From Clostridia bacterium (GTDB lineage: Bacteria > Bacillota > Clostridia > UBA1381): a stretch of DNA of 9,354 nucleotides. The translations under genes and the position numbers were made by a program. The first letter of the stretch is position 1. Every line of letters starts with the position of its first letter. The DNA lies in assembly GCA_017420825.1 (NCBI GenBank), contig JAFQNU010000138.1:1-9354 (forward strand), in the 5' to 3' direction. Positions 1 through 6,258 of this stretch are shown piece by piece. The notes beneath the pieces are model-generated. The model had not been told where the DNA came from, did no database searches, and saw nothing but the letters and a program-made list of their open reading frames with translations.

Positions 1-926
1 TACCTGTCATTCAAGCCCTTATAACAAAGCTCCTTTAAATATTCTGACGCCGTTTTTCCGTCAGGCACATCAAAGGAAGGAAGATGCCGTGAATTAAAGT
101 CAAAATCAACATGGCATCTTTTTGCAATCTCATATGTGTTTGAGAGAGCCTCGGGAATATATGAAAAAAGCCGCTCCATTTCCTCATAGGATTTTAAGTA
201 AAACTGGTCTGTTTCAAATTTCATTCTGTCAGGGTCGTCAACGGTTTTATCCATCTGAATACACATTAAAACGTCCTGTGCATATGCGTCCTCTTTTTTG
301 ACATAATGTACGTCGTTTGTTGCAACTATGCCAACTCCAAGCTCCCCTGCAAGCTTGATTAAAAGCGGATTTGTCTTTTTCTGCTCGGTAAGTCCATGGT
401 CCTGTATCTCTATAAAATAGTTGTCCTTACCGAATACATCAACATATTTCCCAGCAACTGCCTTTGCACCCTCGTAATCATCATTTAACAACAGCTTCGG
501 TATTTCCCCCGCAAGACACGCAGACAAAACAATTAAGCCCTCACTGTTCTCTTTTAAAAGCTCAAAGTCAACACGCGGCTTGTAATAAAATCCGTCTGTA
601 AAGCCTTTTGATACTATTTTAATCAGGTTTTTATACCCCTCATTGTTCTCTGCAAGCAGTACAAGGTGACTGTATCTTGAGTCGTATTCATGAGTTTTGT
701 CAAATCTTGTTCTTGGCGCTACATACACCTCACAGCCGATAACAGGATTTATTCCCTGCTTTACTGCCTCTTTATAAAAGTCTACAACTCCATACATCGC
801 TCCGTGGTCGGTAATCGAAAGATACTCCATTCCCAGCTCCTTTGCACGTGAAATAAGCTCGGTTATACGTGCTGCACCATCGAGCAAGGAATATTCGGTA
901 TGTGTGTGTAGATGACAAAAGTTCAT
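1..926 (-). CDS. dnaE: DNA polymerase III alpha subunit DnaE, N-terminal part (cut by window edge)
   Basis: This is the catalytic subunit of a replicative C-family DNA polymerase. Only about the first 308 residues are in the window; full DnaE proteins are over 1,000 residues, so the polymerase core lies beyond base 1. The translation opens with MNFCHLHTHTEYSLLDGAAR, the signature start of the PHP domain. The PHP metal-ligand motifs are visible: HLHTH (H5, H7, H9), TDHG (D40, H41), GCEVYVAP (E66), and further on IEIQDHGL and ATNDVHYV. They look intact, so a metal-binding, possibly proofreading PHP domain is plausible. The start ATG at 924-926 is supported by AGGAG (934-938) seven bases upstream and by a consensus promoter further upstream. 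The gene is transcribed alone from its own promoter, with a leader of about 70 bases. Identification is firm. It is the DnaE type rather than PolC, since it begins directly with PHP. Confidence 0.95.
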   Translation of the reverse strand, partial: MNFCHLHTHTEYSLLDGAARITELISRAKELGMEYLSITDHGAMYGVVDFYKEAVKQGINPVIGCEVYVAPRTRFDKTHEYDSRYSHLVLLAENNEGYKNLIKIVSKGFTDGFYYKPRVDFELLKENSEGLIVLSACLAGEIPKLLLNDDYEGAKAVAGKYVDVFGKDNYFIEIQDHGLTEQKKTNPLLIKLAGELGVGIVATNDVHYVKKEDAYAQDVLMCIQMDKTVDDPDRMKFETDQFYLKSYEEMERLFSYIPEALSNTYEIAKRCHVDFDFNSRHLPSFDVPDGKTASEYLKELCYKGLNDR

Positions 927-956
927 ATTGTATCTCCTATTTCTATAATAAACAAC

Positions 957-994
957 GTCAGCATAATTATGTACTCTCCTCTACCTCTGCTGAC
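957..994 (-). other. Inverted repeat in the dnaE 5' leader
   Basis: GTCAGCA (957-963) and TGCTGAC (988-994) form a perfect 7-base inverted repeat with a 24-base loop. In the dnaE transcript this would be a stem-loop at the extreme 5' end, just after the predicted start near 997. There is no T-run, so it is not a terminator. It could stabilise the mRNA or be chance. Confidence 0.35.
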
Positions 995-1003
995 CACCCT
1001 TAT

Positions 1004-1032
1004 ATTATAAACTACACAGGCACATTTGTCAA
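1004..1032 (-). promoter_or_regulatory. Consensus sigma-A promoter of dnaE
   Basis: On the minus strand a perfect -35 box TTGACA (1027-1032) is followed by a 17-base spacer and a perfect -10 box TATAAT (1004-1009). Transcription should start near 997, giving a leader of about 70 bases before dnaE. The -35 box ends two bases before the ATG of the plus-strand ORF at 1034. Confidence 0.85.
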
Positions 1033-1033
1033 T

Positions 1034-1240
1034 ATGATACAAGAGCAATTAAGCGAATACACCGGAATGTCTCTGAATTTTATTTCTCAGCTTGAAGGAT
1101 TAGGTAAAGTAGACGCTGAACGTTTCATAAGCTTAATAATTAAAGAGCCTTTTGACTATACAAAATGGCAACACGAATTATTTGACGGAATGAGCGTTCG
1201 GGAGCTAAGCAATGCTGCAATGAATGCTGTAAACGAATAA
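1034..1240 (+). CDS. Small hypothetical protein (68 aa), convergent to ymfH
   Basis: I do not recognise the function. The ORF from ATG 1034 encodes a soluble, mixed-charge peptide starting MIQEQLSEYTGMSLNFISQL and ending SNAAMNAVNE. It has a tryptophan-containing segment FDYTKWQHELF at about residues 40-50, followed by GMSVREL. There is no signal peptide or membrane segment. The reading frame stays open further upstream to 869, but that part overlaps dnaE and its promoter and does not look like protein. I see no clear Shine-Dalgarno before ATG 1034. Support for a real gene is the natural-looking codon use, the stop-rich opposite strand, and a strong bidirectional terminator starting two bases after the stop. 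A weak plus-strand promoter (TTCATA 922-927, 16 bases, TATAAT 944-949) might serve it. It may be intact, or the 3' remnant of a longer gene whose 5' part was lost. Confidence 0.45.
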   Translation: MIQEQLSEYTGMSLNFISQLEGLGKVDAERFISLIIKEPFDYTKWQHELFDGMSVRELSNAAMNAVNE

Positions 1241-1241
1241 C

Positions 1242-1272
1242 AAAATGTGCGGTGAATTTCACCGCACATTTT
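1242..1272. terminator. Bidirectional rho-independent terminator
   Basis: A 15-base perfect stem pairs 1242-1256 with 1258-1272. Its core is TGTGCGGTGAA/TTCACCGCACA, with T-richness (TTTTTAT) to the right and the complementary A-run to the left. It can stop the plus-strand ORF ending at 1240 and also the minus-strand ymfF-ymfH transcript. It overlaps the first base of the ymfH stop codon (1272-1274). Confidence 0.85.
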
Positions 1273-2555
1273 TATACAGGATTTACAACAGACAATGCGC
1301 TGTATTGTTTATCAAAATGCTCTGTAAATCTTCTTTTAACATCATCAAATGAAATATTTTTATATGTGTCGTAATAGTTAAGATAATTTATATCCTTGAA
1401 AATTTCAGTGAGGAATTTATGGGCAAAATCCTCAATATCGTTATAGGAACGGACATAATTTCCCCATATAACCTTCTTTGCACGTTCAAAAACAGCCTTA
1501 TCCAGTCCATTTTCTCTTAATTCATCTAAATAATCAATTATAGTTTCATACACCGCCTTTGGATTTGCAGATTGTCCCTCAATTGCTGTATAGGAATAAT
1601 CTATCTGTGACGAATATTCCGAATAGAAATCAGGAGAAATTAAACCGTCACCATACAGCTTTTCATAAAGAGGTGAGCTTTTTGCAAATATCATCTGCAG
1701 AAGTATTTCTGTCTCGATAGCCTTTTTTAAGAGCTTTTCTCCGCCATAGCCTGTATCTGTATCCTTAAAGCCAATCATGAACTTCGGCATTGCAACACTA
1801 AGACTTACTTCCTTATAGGGTGATGCGATTTCCTTTGGCTCCTCAGGGTAAACTCTTTCAATTTCCTCATCAAACGGGTTATTTTTTATTATACCGCCCT
1901 CAATAATACTAAGTATCTTTTCTGCATCAAAATCTCCTGTTGCAAAAATTGTCATATTTGAAAGGTTATAGAAAGTGTTATAGCACTTATACAACAGCTC
2001 ATCATCAATTTTTGAGATAGACTCAACTGTTCCTGCTATATCAAGCTTTACAGGATTGTTTTTATAAAGACAGCCTAACAGATTAAAAAATACTCTCCAG
2101 TCGGCATTATCGTCATACATATTTATTTCCTGTTCGATAATTCCCTGCTCCTTTTCAACACTTTCCTTTGTGAAATGCGGTTTTTGCACATAATCCATCA
2201 GAACCTTGAGGTTTTCCTCAAAATGTCCTGTTGCAGAAAAAAGGTAAGCGGTCATATTGAAGCTTGTAAATGCGTTTGCGTTACCGCCAAATCGTGAAAA
2301 GCTGTCAAATACATTTGTTCCGTCGGGTTGGTCGAACATTTTATGCTCTAAAAAGTGAGCAATTCCGTCGGGTACCTTTGTTATTTTATCCTCTCCCGGA
2401 ACTCTGAACTCGGAGTCAACAGAGCCGTATTTTGTTCCGAATATTGCATATGAGTTGGTGTAACCCTTTCTCGGCATTATATAAATATTAAGTCCGCTCT
2501 TATGCTTTTTATAATATATTTTTTCGTTTGTGTGTTCGTTTTTAATGCACTCCAT
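1272..2555 (-). CDS. ymfH: M16-family zinc peptidase, YmfH-like catalytic subunit
   Basis: A 427-residue M16 (pitrilysin/insulinase-type) metallopeptidase, the usual length for bacterial M16B subunits. The inverted zinc motif HxxEH is present as AHFLEHKMF (H67, E70, H71). The probable third ligand is E143 in the helix EQGIIEQEINMYDDN. It is therefore likely catalytically competent, with a second degenerate M16 domain in the C-terminal half. It has no signal peptide and should be cytoplasmic. It overlaps ymfF by one base (TAATG), with GGAGG at 2565-2569 inside the end of ymfF, so translation is probably coupled and the products form a heterodimer. In Bacillus the homologous pair neighbours ymfI, which is linked to 5-aminopentanol modification of EF-P. 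No such reductase is visible here. The substrate is unknown. Confidence 0.9.
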   Translation of the reverse strand: MECIKNEHTNEKIYYKKHKSGLNIYIMPRKGYTNSYAIFGTKYGSVDSEFRVPGEDKITKVPDGIAHFLEHKMFDQPDGTNVFDSFSRFGGNANAFTSFNMTAYLFSATGHFEENLKVLMDYVQKPHFTKESVEKEQGIIEQEINMYDDNADWRVFFNLLGCLYKNNPVKLDIAGTVESISKIDDELLYKCYNTFYNLSNMTIFATGDFDAEKILSIIEGGIIKNNPFDEEIERVYPEEPKEIASPYKEVSLSVAMPKFMIGFKDTDTGYGGEKLLKKAIETEILLQMIFAKSSPLYEKLYGDGLISPDFYSEYSSQIDYSYTAIEGQSANPKAVYETIIDYLDELRENGLDKAVFERAKKVIWGNYVRSYNDIEDFAHKFLTEIFKDINYLNYYDTYKNISFDDVKRRFTEHFDKQYSALSVVNPV

Positions 2556-3829
2556 TACTCCTCACCTCCGTTTGTTCCTGTCAAAAAGTACACTGTATTT
2601 TCCTTTATATATTTACTCACTTCTATAACGTCCTCTTTTGTGACCTTCATAATTCTGTCAATATAATTCTCCAAATCGGTATCTATTCCGAGATACAAGC
2701 CGTCTAAAGCATACAACTGCATATATCTCTGGTCATCATAGTGACTTTTTAATGTGTTGGTAATGGTGGTAATACTGAAGTTCAGCTCATCGTCGGTTAT
2801 ATTTCCGTTTTTAAGCTCGTTAAGCTGTAAAATCACCTCGTCATATGCCTTTTGGAAGTTCTTAAATTCAATTCCTGCATTGATACTCATTATACCCTTA
2901 TGCTTATTTAACATACTTGACGCATAATACGCAAGAGACAGCTTTTCACGTACATTCATAAAGAGCTTTGAGTGAGTTCCTGCACCAAAAATACTGTTAG
3001 CAACTACAAGTGCAGGGTATCTGTCATCATCTGCTGTCAGCTCTGTTGTAAAGCCTATTGACAGCTTGCCCTGTGTGACGTCCATTTTCTCAGTAACCTT
3101 CTTTACCTCATTACATGGCTTTATCTTTGCCGACTCGGTTCTCTCACACTCTGAAAACTCCATGCTGTCAGTGTATTTCTTAACCTGCATGGACAGCTCA
3201 TCAATATTTGCCTCTCCGCTTATAAAGATATCTATCTGTGACGATGTAATCATCTTTTTATAATGCTCATATAACTCTGTTGCACTTATTTTTTCAAGGT
3301 CCTCAATTTCACCGAATTTTGATATTGCAAAAGCATCGCCCTCACATACCTCCTGCGTACATCTTAGCTGTGCATATGAACGCTTATCATCTATGAGCGC
3401 CTGTATCTTTTCCTTAACTGTATTCTTTTCTCTTTCAACTATATCATTTTTAAAGCTGTCATTTTCACACAAAGGCTCAAATGCAACACAAAAAAGCATA
3501 TCCAATAAGCCTGAAATCAGCTTTTCTCCGTTTGGTGCATATTTATCAGAAATTGTCTCACAATCAAAGAATATAACCTGATTATCTCCGTTTTTGATTA
3601 CACCTGTACTCATTTTTGCACCGTAAAGCTCATCAAGCTGTGCATTGATGTCCTGAATTTTAGGATATCTCATGCATCCGCTTTTTAACACATACGGAAT
3701 AAGTGCATTTTTTGATGCATCCTCTCTGCACAACCTTCTTCTTATATACATTCCTGCAACGGTTGTCTTCAGCTTTTTCATTTCAATATAATGAAGTGAA
3801 ATATTATTATTAATTTTTACTGTTTCCAA
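2555..3829 (-). CDS. ymfF: M16-family peptidase-like protein, YmfF-like non-catalytic subunit
   Basis: A 424-residue M16-fold protein and the usual partner of YmfH. It lacks the HxxEH zinc motif: at the equivalent place (about residues 46-56) the sequence reads YVLKSGCMRYP. It is therefore predicted to be non-catalytic and to help form the substrate chamber. The C-terminal half has the typical M16 segment with NSIFGAG, then REKLSLAYYASS. The start codon is TTG (3827-3829). It is chosen because AGGAG (3839-3843) lies nine bases upstream, while the next in-frame ATG codons (residues 17 and 27) have no such site and would cut the first beta strand. It has its own promoter just upstream and is followed by ymfH with a one-base overlap. 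It has no signal peptide, so a cytoplasmic location is expected. Confidence 0.88.
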   Translation of the reverse strand: METVKINNNISLHYIEMKKLKTTVAGMYIRRRLCREDASKNALIPYVLKSGCMRYPKIQDINAQLDELYGAKMSTGVIKNGDNQVIFFDCETISDKYAPNGEKLISGLLDMLFCVAFEPLCENDSFKNDIVEREKNTVKEKIQALIDDKRSYAQLRCTQEVCEGDAFAISKFGEIEDLEKISATELYEHYKKMITSSQIDIFISGEANIDELSMQVKKYTDSMEFSECERTESAKIKPCNEVKKVTEKMDVTQGKLSIGFTTELTADDDRYPALVVANSIFGAGTHSKLFMNVREKLSLAYYASSMLNKHKGIMSINAGIEFKNFQKAYDEVILQLNELKNGNITDDELNFSITTITNTLKSHYDDQRYMQLYALDGLYLGIDTDLENYIDRIMKVTKEDVIEVSKYIKENTVYFLTGTNGGEE

Positions 3830-3838
3830 TTTGCTCTA

Positions 3839-3843
3839 CTCCT
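3839..3843 (-). promoter_or_regulatory. Ribosome binding site that fixes the TTG start of ymfF
   Basis: AGGAG on the minus strand, nine bases from TTG 3827-3829. No ATG in the correct frame lies between it and the coding region, so TTG is the best start. Confidence 0.7.
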
Positions 3844-3865
3844 GTTTTAATTATTTCTTACCATA

Positions 3866-3894
3866 ATTTTACAACGAAATTTACATTCTGTCAA
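3866..3894 (-). promoter_or_regulatory. Sigma-A-like promoter of ymfF-ymfH
   Basis: Minus-strand TTGACA (3889-3894), a 17-base spacer and TAAAAT (3866-3871, five of six consensus bases). The -35 box begins immediately after the gpr stop codon. This lets the M16 pair be expressed in vegetative cells independently of the sporulation genes upstream. Confidence 0.75.
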
Positions 3895-4833
3895 CTACCC
3901 TACAAAGCTTTCTATATCCTCAAATGTTAAGTTTTTGTGAAGTGCCATGTTTATTCCGTTCGCCACAGTTTTTGATGCCTTTTCTATTACGGTATCTATA
4001 TCCTTTGGTGTTACCATAAGGGTTTTAATATTTTTGGAAAGAGCCTCTTTAATAAGATTGTTTTTCTTTTCATCTGACGGTGTTTGTTGTTCCACATCAT
4101 TAAAGGCTGTATCTATTGCGTCACTTGCAATTGTTGCCGCATCAACCACTGTCGGGACACCTATTGCGATAACCTTTACTCCCAGCGACTCCTCATCAAG
4201 CCTTGCCCTGCTGTTATCCACTCCCGCTCCGGGATTTATGCCTGTGTCTGCAAGCTGTATTGTTGTGCTTATTCTGTCAAGACTTCTTGAGGCAAGTGCA
4301 TCTACACATATTACAAGGTCGGGGTGTATCTGGTTTATAACTCCCTTTATTATCTGCGCCGTCTCCATACCTGTTGTGCCAAGCACTCCGGGAGCAATGG
4401 CGCACACCGAGGTTATGTCATCATCAAAATACTCCTTCATATGCTCCTTCATATGATTTGTAACCATCAGCTTTGATATAACATCAGGGCCAAGCGCATC
4501 GGGAGTTATCCGCTTATTACCCAGTCCGACAACAAGTGTTTTTGTCTTGCTGTCTATATGTGTGATTGACTTTATCTCCTCGGACAGCAAAATACAGGCA
4601 CTCTCATATGCCTCAACACTGTATTTAATATCGGGCGCCTCGATTGTGACATATGTTCCTATCGGCTTTTGCAAGGCTCTTTCTCCGTTTTTATTTGTTA
4701 TTTTAATTTTAGTTGTTGTAATTCCCTCATTCTTTGTGACCTTAACATCTACACCATCTATTTTGTCCGCCTTAGCGGTGTTTTGCGAATACATTTCCTG
4801 TGCCTCTAAGGCAAGGTCTGTTCTAACACCCAT
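3895..4833 (-). CDS. gpr: GPR germination protease (SASP-degrading aspartic endopeptidase, family A25)
   Basis: GPR is made in the forespore as an inactive zymogen, self-processes, and at germination cuts the small acid-soluble proteins that coat spore DNA. The two aspartates expected by alignment to Bacillus megaterium GPR are visible: D112 in ITPDALGP and D178 in CVDALASRS. Other hallmarks are VVGLGN, PGVLGTTGMET, the segment ADTGINPGAGVDN, and GVPTVVDAATI. The N-terminus MGVRTDLALEA matches the Bacillus processing region (SVRTD before LAVEA). If cleavage is at the same place, the propeptide is only about six residues. At 312 residues it is shorter than Bacillus GPR (about 370), mainly because a C-terminal insertion is absent. 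Residues 127-134 are a tandem HMKEHMKE encoded by an exact DNA duplication. AGGAG (4843-4847) lies nine bases before the ATG. The gene follows spoVAE after a 24-base gap, so the two are probably co-transcribed. Confidence 0.95.
   Translation of the reverse strand: MGVRTDLALEAQEMYSQNTAKADKIDGVDVKVTKNEGITTTKIKITNKNGERALQKPIGTYVTIEAPDIKYSVEAYESACILLSEEIKSITHIDSKTKTLVVGLGNKRITPDALGPDVISKLMVTNHMKEHMKEYFDDDITSVCAIAPGVLGTTGMETAQIIKGVINQIHPDLVICVDALASRSLDRISTTIQLADTGINPGAGVDNSRARLDEESLGVKVIAIGVPTVVDAATIASDAIDTAFNDVEQQTPSDEKKNNLIKEALSKNIKTLMVTPKDIDTVIEKASKTVANGINMALHKNLTFEDIESFVG
4432..4455. repeat. Exact 12-bp tandem duplication inside gpr
   Basis: CTCCTTCATATG occurs twice in direct contact (4432-4443 and 4444-4455). 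It encodes two copies of HMKE in GPR. Because the unit is a multiple of three, gain or loss of a copy would keep the frame. Confidence 0.9.
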
Positions 4834-4857
4834 TAATATGTTCTCCTTTCATTTGAA

Positions 4858-5214
4858 TTACGACCTTGGTTTAGGTCTGAATATCAGCGAGGCAATAAGC
4901 CCGAACAGGATTGCCGCCGTTATTCCTGCCGCACCTGCGGTTAACCCGCCTGTAAATATACCTAAAAATCCCTGTTCTTCTATCGCCTTTTTTACTCCCT
5001 TGGCAAGAACACACCCAAATCCGCTAAGCGGTACTGTTGCCCCTGCCCCTGCAAATTTAATCAGCTTTTCATAAAGTCCGAAAACCTGTAATATAACACC
5101 CACAACCACATACGAAACTAATATTCTTGCAGGTGTCAGCTTTGTTTTGTCAATTAATATCTGTCCTATTACACATATCAAGCCGCCTACTACGAATGCT
5201 TTTAAAAATATCAT
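4858..5214 (-). CDS. spoVAE: Stage V sporulation protein AE (SpoVAE/SpoVAEb)
   Basis: A 118-residue, very hydrophobic membrane protein of the SpoVA channel, which moves Ca-dipicolinic acid across the inner spore membrane. Hydrophobic segments run at about residues 3-20, 30-50 and 85-111. The family-typical loop between them is FAGAGATVPLSGFGCVLAKG, followed by GIFTGGLTAGAAG. The length matches the short SpoVAE(b) type. GGAAGG lies about ten bases before the ATG, in a 15-base gap after spoVAD, so the two are probably co-translated. The basic C-terminus (FRPKPRS) fits the positive-inside rule for a cytoplasmic (core-facing) end. The channel normally also needs SpoVAC, which is not in this window. 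Confidence 0.93.
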   Translation of the reverse strand: MIFLKAFVVGGLICVIGQILIDKTKLTPARILVSYVVVGVILQVFGLYEKLIKFAGAGATVPLSGFGCVLAKGVKKAIEEQGFLGIFTGGLTAGAAGITAAILFGLIASLIFRPKPRS

Positions 5215-5229
5215 AACAATTTTTCCTTC

Positions 5230-6243
5230 CTATAAGCTACGGCATACACGAACTGCGTGTGCTATTCCTGGGATTGAGTCACCCTGCTGAATGGTCATTG
5301 TATTCATCAGCGCACCTGTTGCCATTACCAGAACATTATTAAGATTTCCTGCTTTTAACTCCTTGAAAACATATCCGCAGAAAATGCTTGCACAGCAACC
5401 GCAACCGCTTCCACCAGCATGAACGTCCTGTCCTTTTATATCAAATATCATCTTGCCTGCGTCCTTGTGCTGTTTATATATATCATACCCCTTCTGATTT
5501 AATGCATCACAAAGAATATCAGAGCCAACAACACCTAAGTCACCTGTTAAAATCAAATCATAATCTTCGGGAGTAAAGCCTGTGTCCTCAAAATGAGTGA
5601 TAAGTGTGTCTGCGGAGGCAGGCGCCATTGCCGCACCCATATTATTTACGTCACACACACCCATATCAACAATTTTTCCTGTTGTTATATGAGTTATATA
5701 CGGTCCGTCTCCTGATGATGTAAGAATGGCACAGCCTGAGCCTGTTACCGTCCACTGTGATGTGGGAGTTCTTTGTCCGCCGTATTCAAGCGGAAAACGA
5801 AACTGCTTTTCTGCTGTACAAAAATGACTTGATGTTATACAAAGCGAATGCTCGGCATACCCTGCAGATGTAACCATTGCACCCAGACTTAGCGACTCGC
5901 ACATAGTTGAACAGGCACCGTAAAGACCGAAAAAGGAAGCATCAAAATCACGCATGGCATAGTTTGCACCGACACACTGATTTATCAAATCGCCTGCAAA
6001 TATATAGTCGATTTCCTTATCGGTAAGCTGTGCCTTTCGCATGGCAAGCTCCGCCGTTTTTTTCTGAAACTTACTCTCTGCCTTTTCCCATGTTTTTTCA
6101 CCCCAATAATCATCATCAAGGATATAGTCGAAATACTCGTTCATGGGACCGTCGCCCTCTTTTTTTCCGACTATTGAAGCCGTCTGGAGTATGGTTGACG
6201 GATTTTTAAATTCTACTGTCTGTTTTCCCTTTCGCTGATTCAT
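5230..6243 (-). CDS. spoVAD: Stage V sporulation protein AD (SpoVAD), dipicolinic acid binding
   Basis: SpoVAD is a thiolase-fold protein that binds dipicolinic acid on the surface of the spore inner membrane and works with the SpoVA membrane subunits. The 337-residue length matches the family (338 in B. subtilis). Thiolase-like features are visible: C111 in LYGACSTMCESLSLG, the region TSSHFCTAEKQFRFPLEYGG, and a C-terminal DVHAGGSGCGCCAS with H275. There are 13 cysteines, four of them within residues 281-289. It has no membrane segments. The start is supported by GGAGG (6252-6256) eight bases upstream, located directly behind the stop of the preceding gene. The gap between the genes is 15 bases, so translation is probably coupled. 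SpoVAC would normally be the preceding gene; here it is replaced by an exported SLH-like protein. Confidence 0.96.
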   Translation of the reverse strand: MNQRKGKQTVEFKNPSTILQTASIVGKKEGDGPMNEYFDYILDDDYWGEKTWEKAESKFQKKTAELAMRKAQLTDKEIDYIFAGDLINQCVGANYAMRDFDASFFGLYGACSTMCESLSLGAMVTSAGYAEHSLCITSSHFCTAEKQFRFPLEYGGQRTPTSQWTVTGSGCAILTSSGDGPYITHITTGKIVDMGVCDVNNMGAAMAPASADTLITHFEDTGFTPEDYDLILTGDLGVVGSDILCDALNQKGYDIYKQHKDAGKMIFDIKGQDVHAGGSGCGCCASIFCGYVFKELKAGNLNNVLVMATGALMNTMTIQQGDSIPGIAHAVRVCRSL

Positions 6244-6258
6244 AAGCGTATCCTCCGT

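Noticed and set aside
922..949. Plus-strand promoter TTCATA-16-TATAAT for the 68-codon ORF
   Set aside because: Good -10 but weak -35, inside the dnaE start region, and no ribosome binding site follows. It is mentioned with the ORF but not listed as a feature.
869..1033. Upstream extension of the small plus-strand ORF from ATG 869
   Set aside because: This part overlaps the dnaE start, its ribosome binding site and its promoter, and translates to an unlikely sequence. Only the part from 1034 looks like protein.
3947..4456. Long plus-strand ORF opposite gpr
   Set aside because: It is a reverse-strand shadow of gpr, whose protein shows conserved family motifs. The hydrophobic Ser/Leu/Val-rich composition is typical of antisense reading.
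4547..5074. Plus-strand ORF of 175 codons spanning gpr and spoVAE
   Set aside because: It crosses the boundary of two well-supported minus-strand genes and has no family features.
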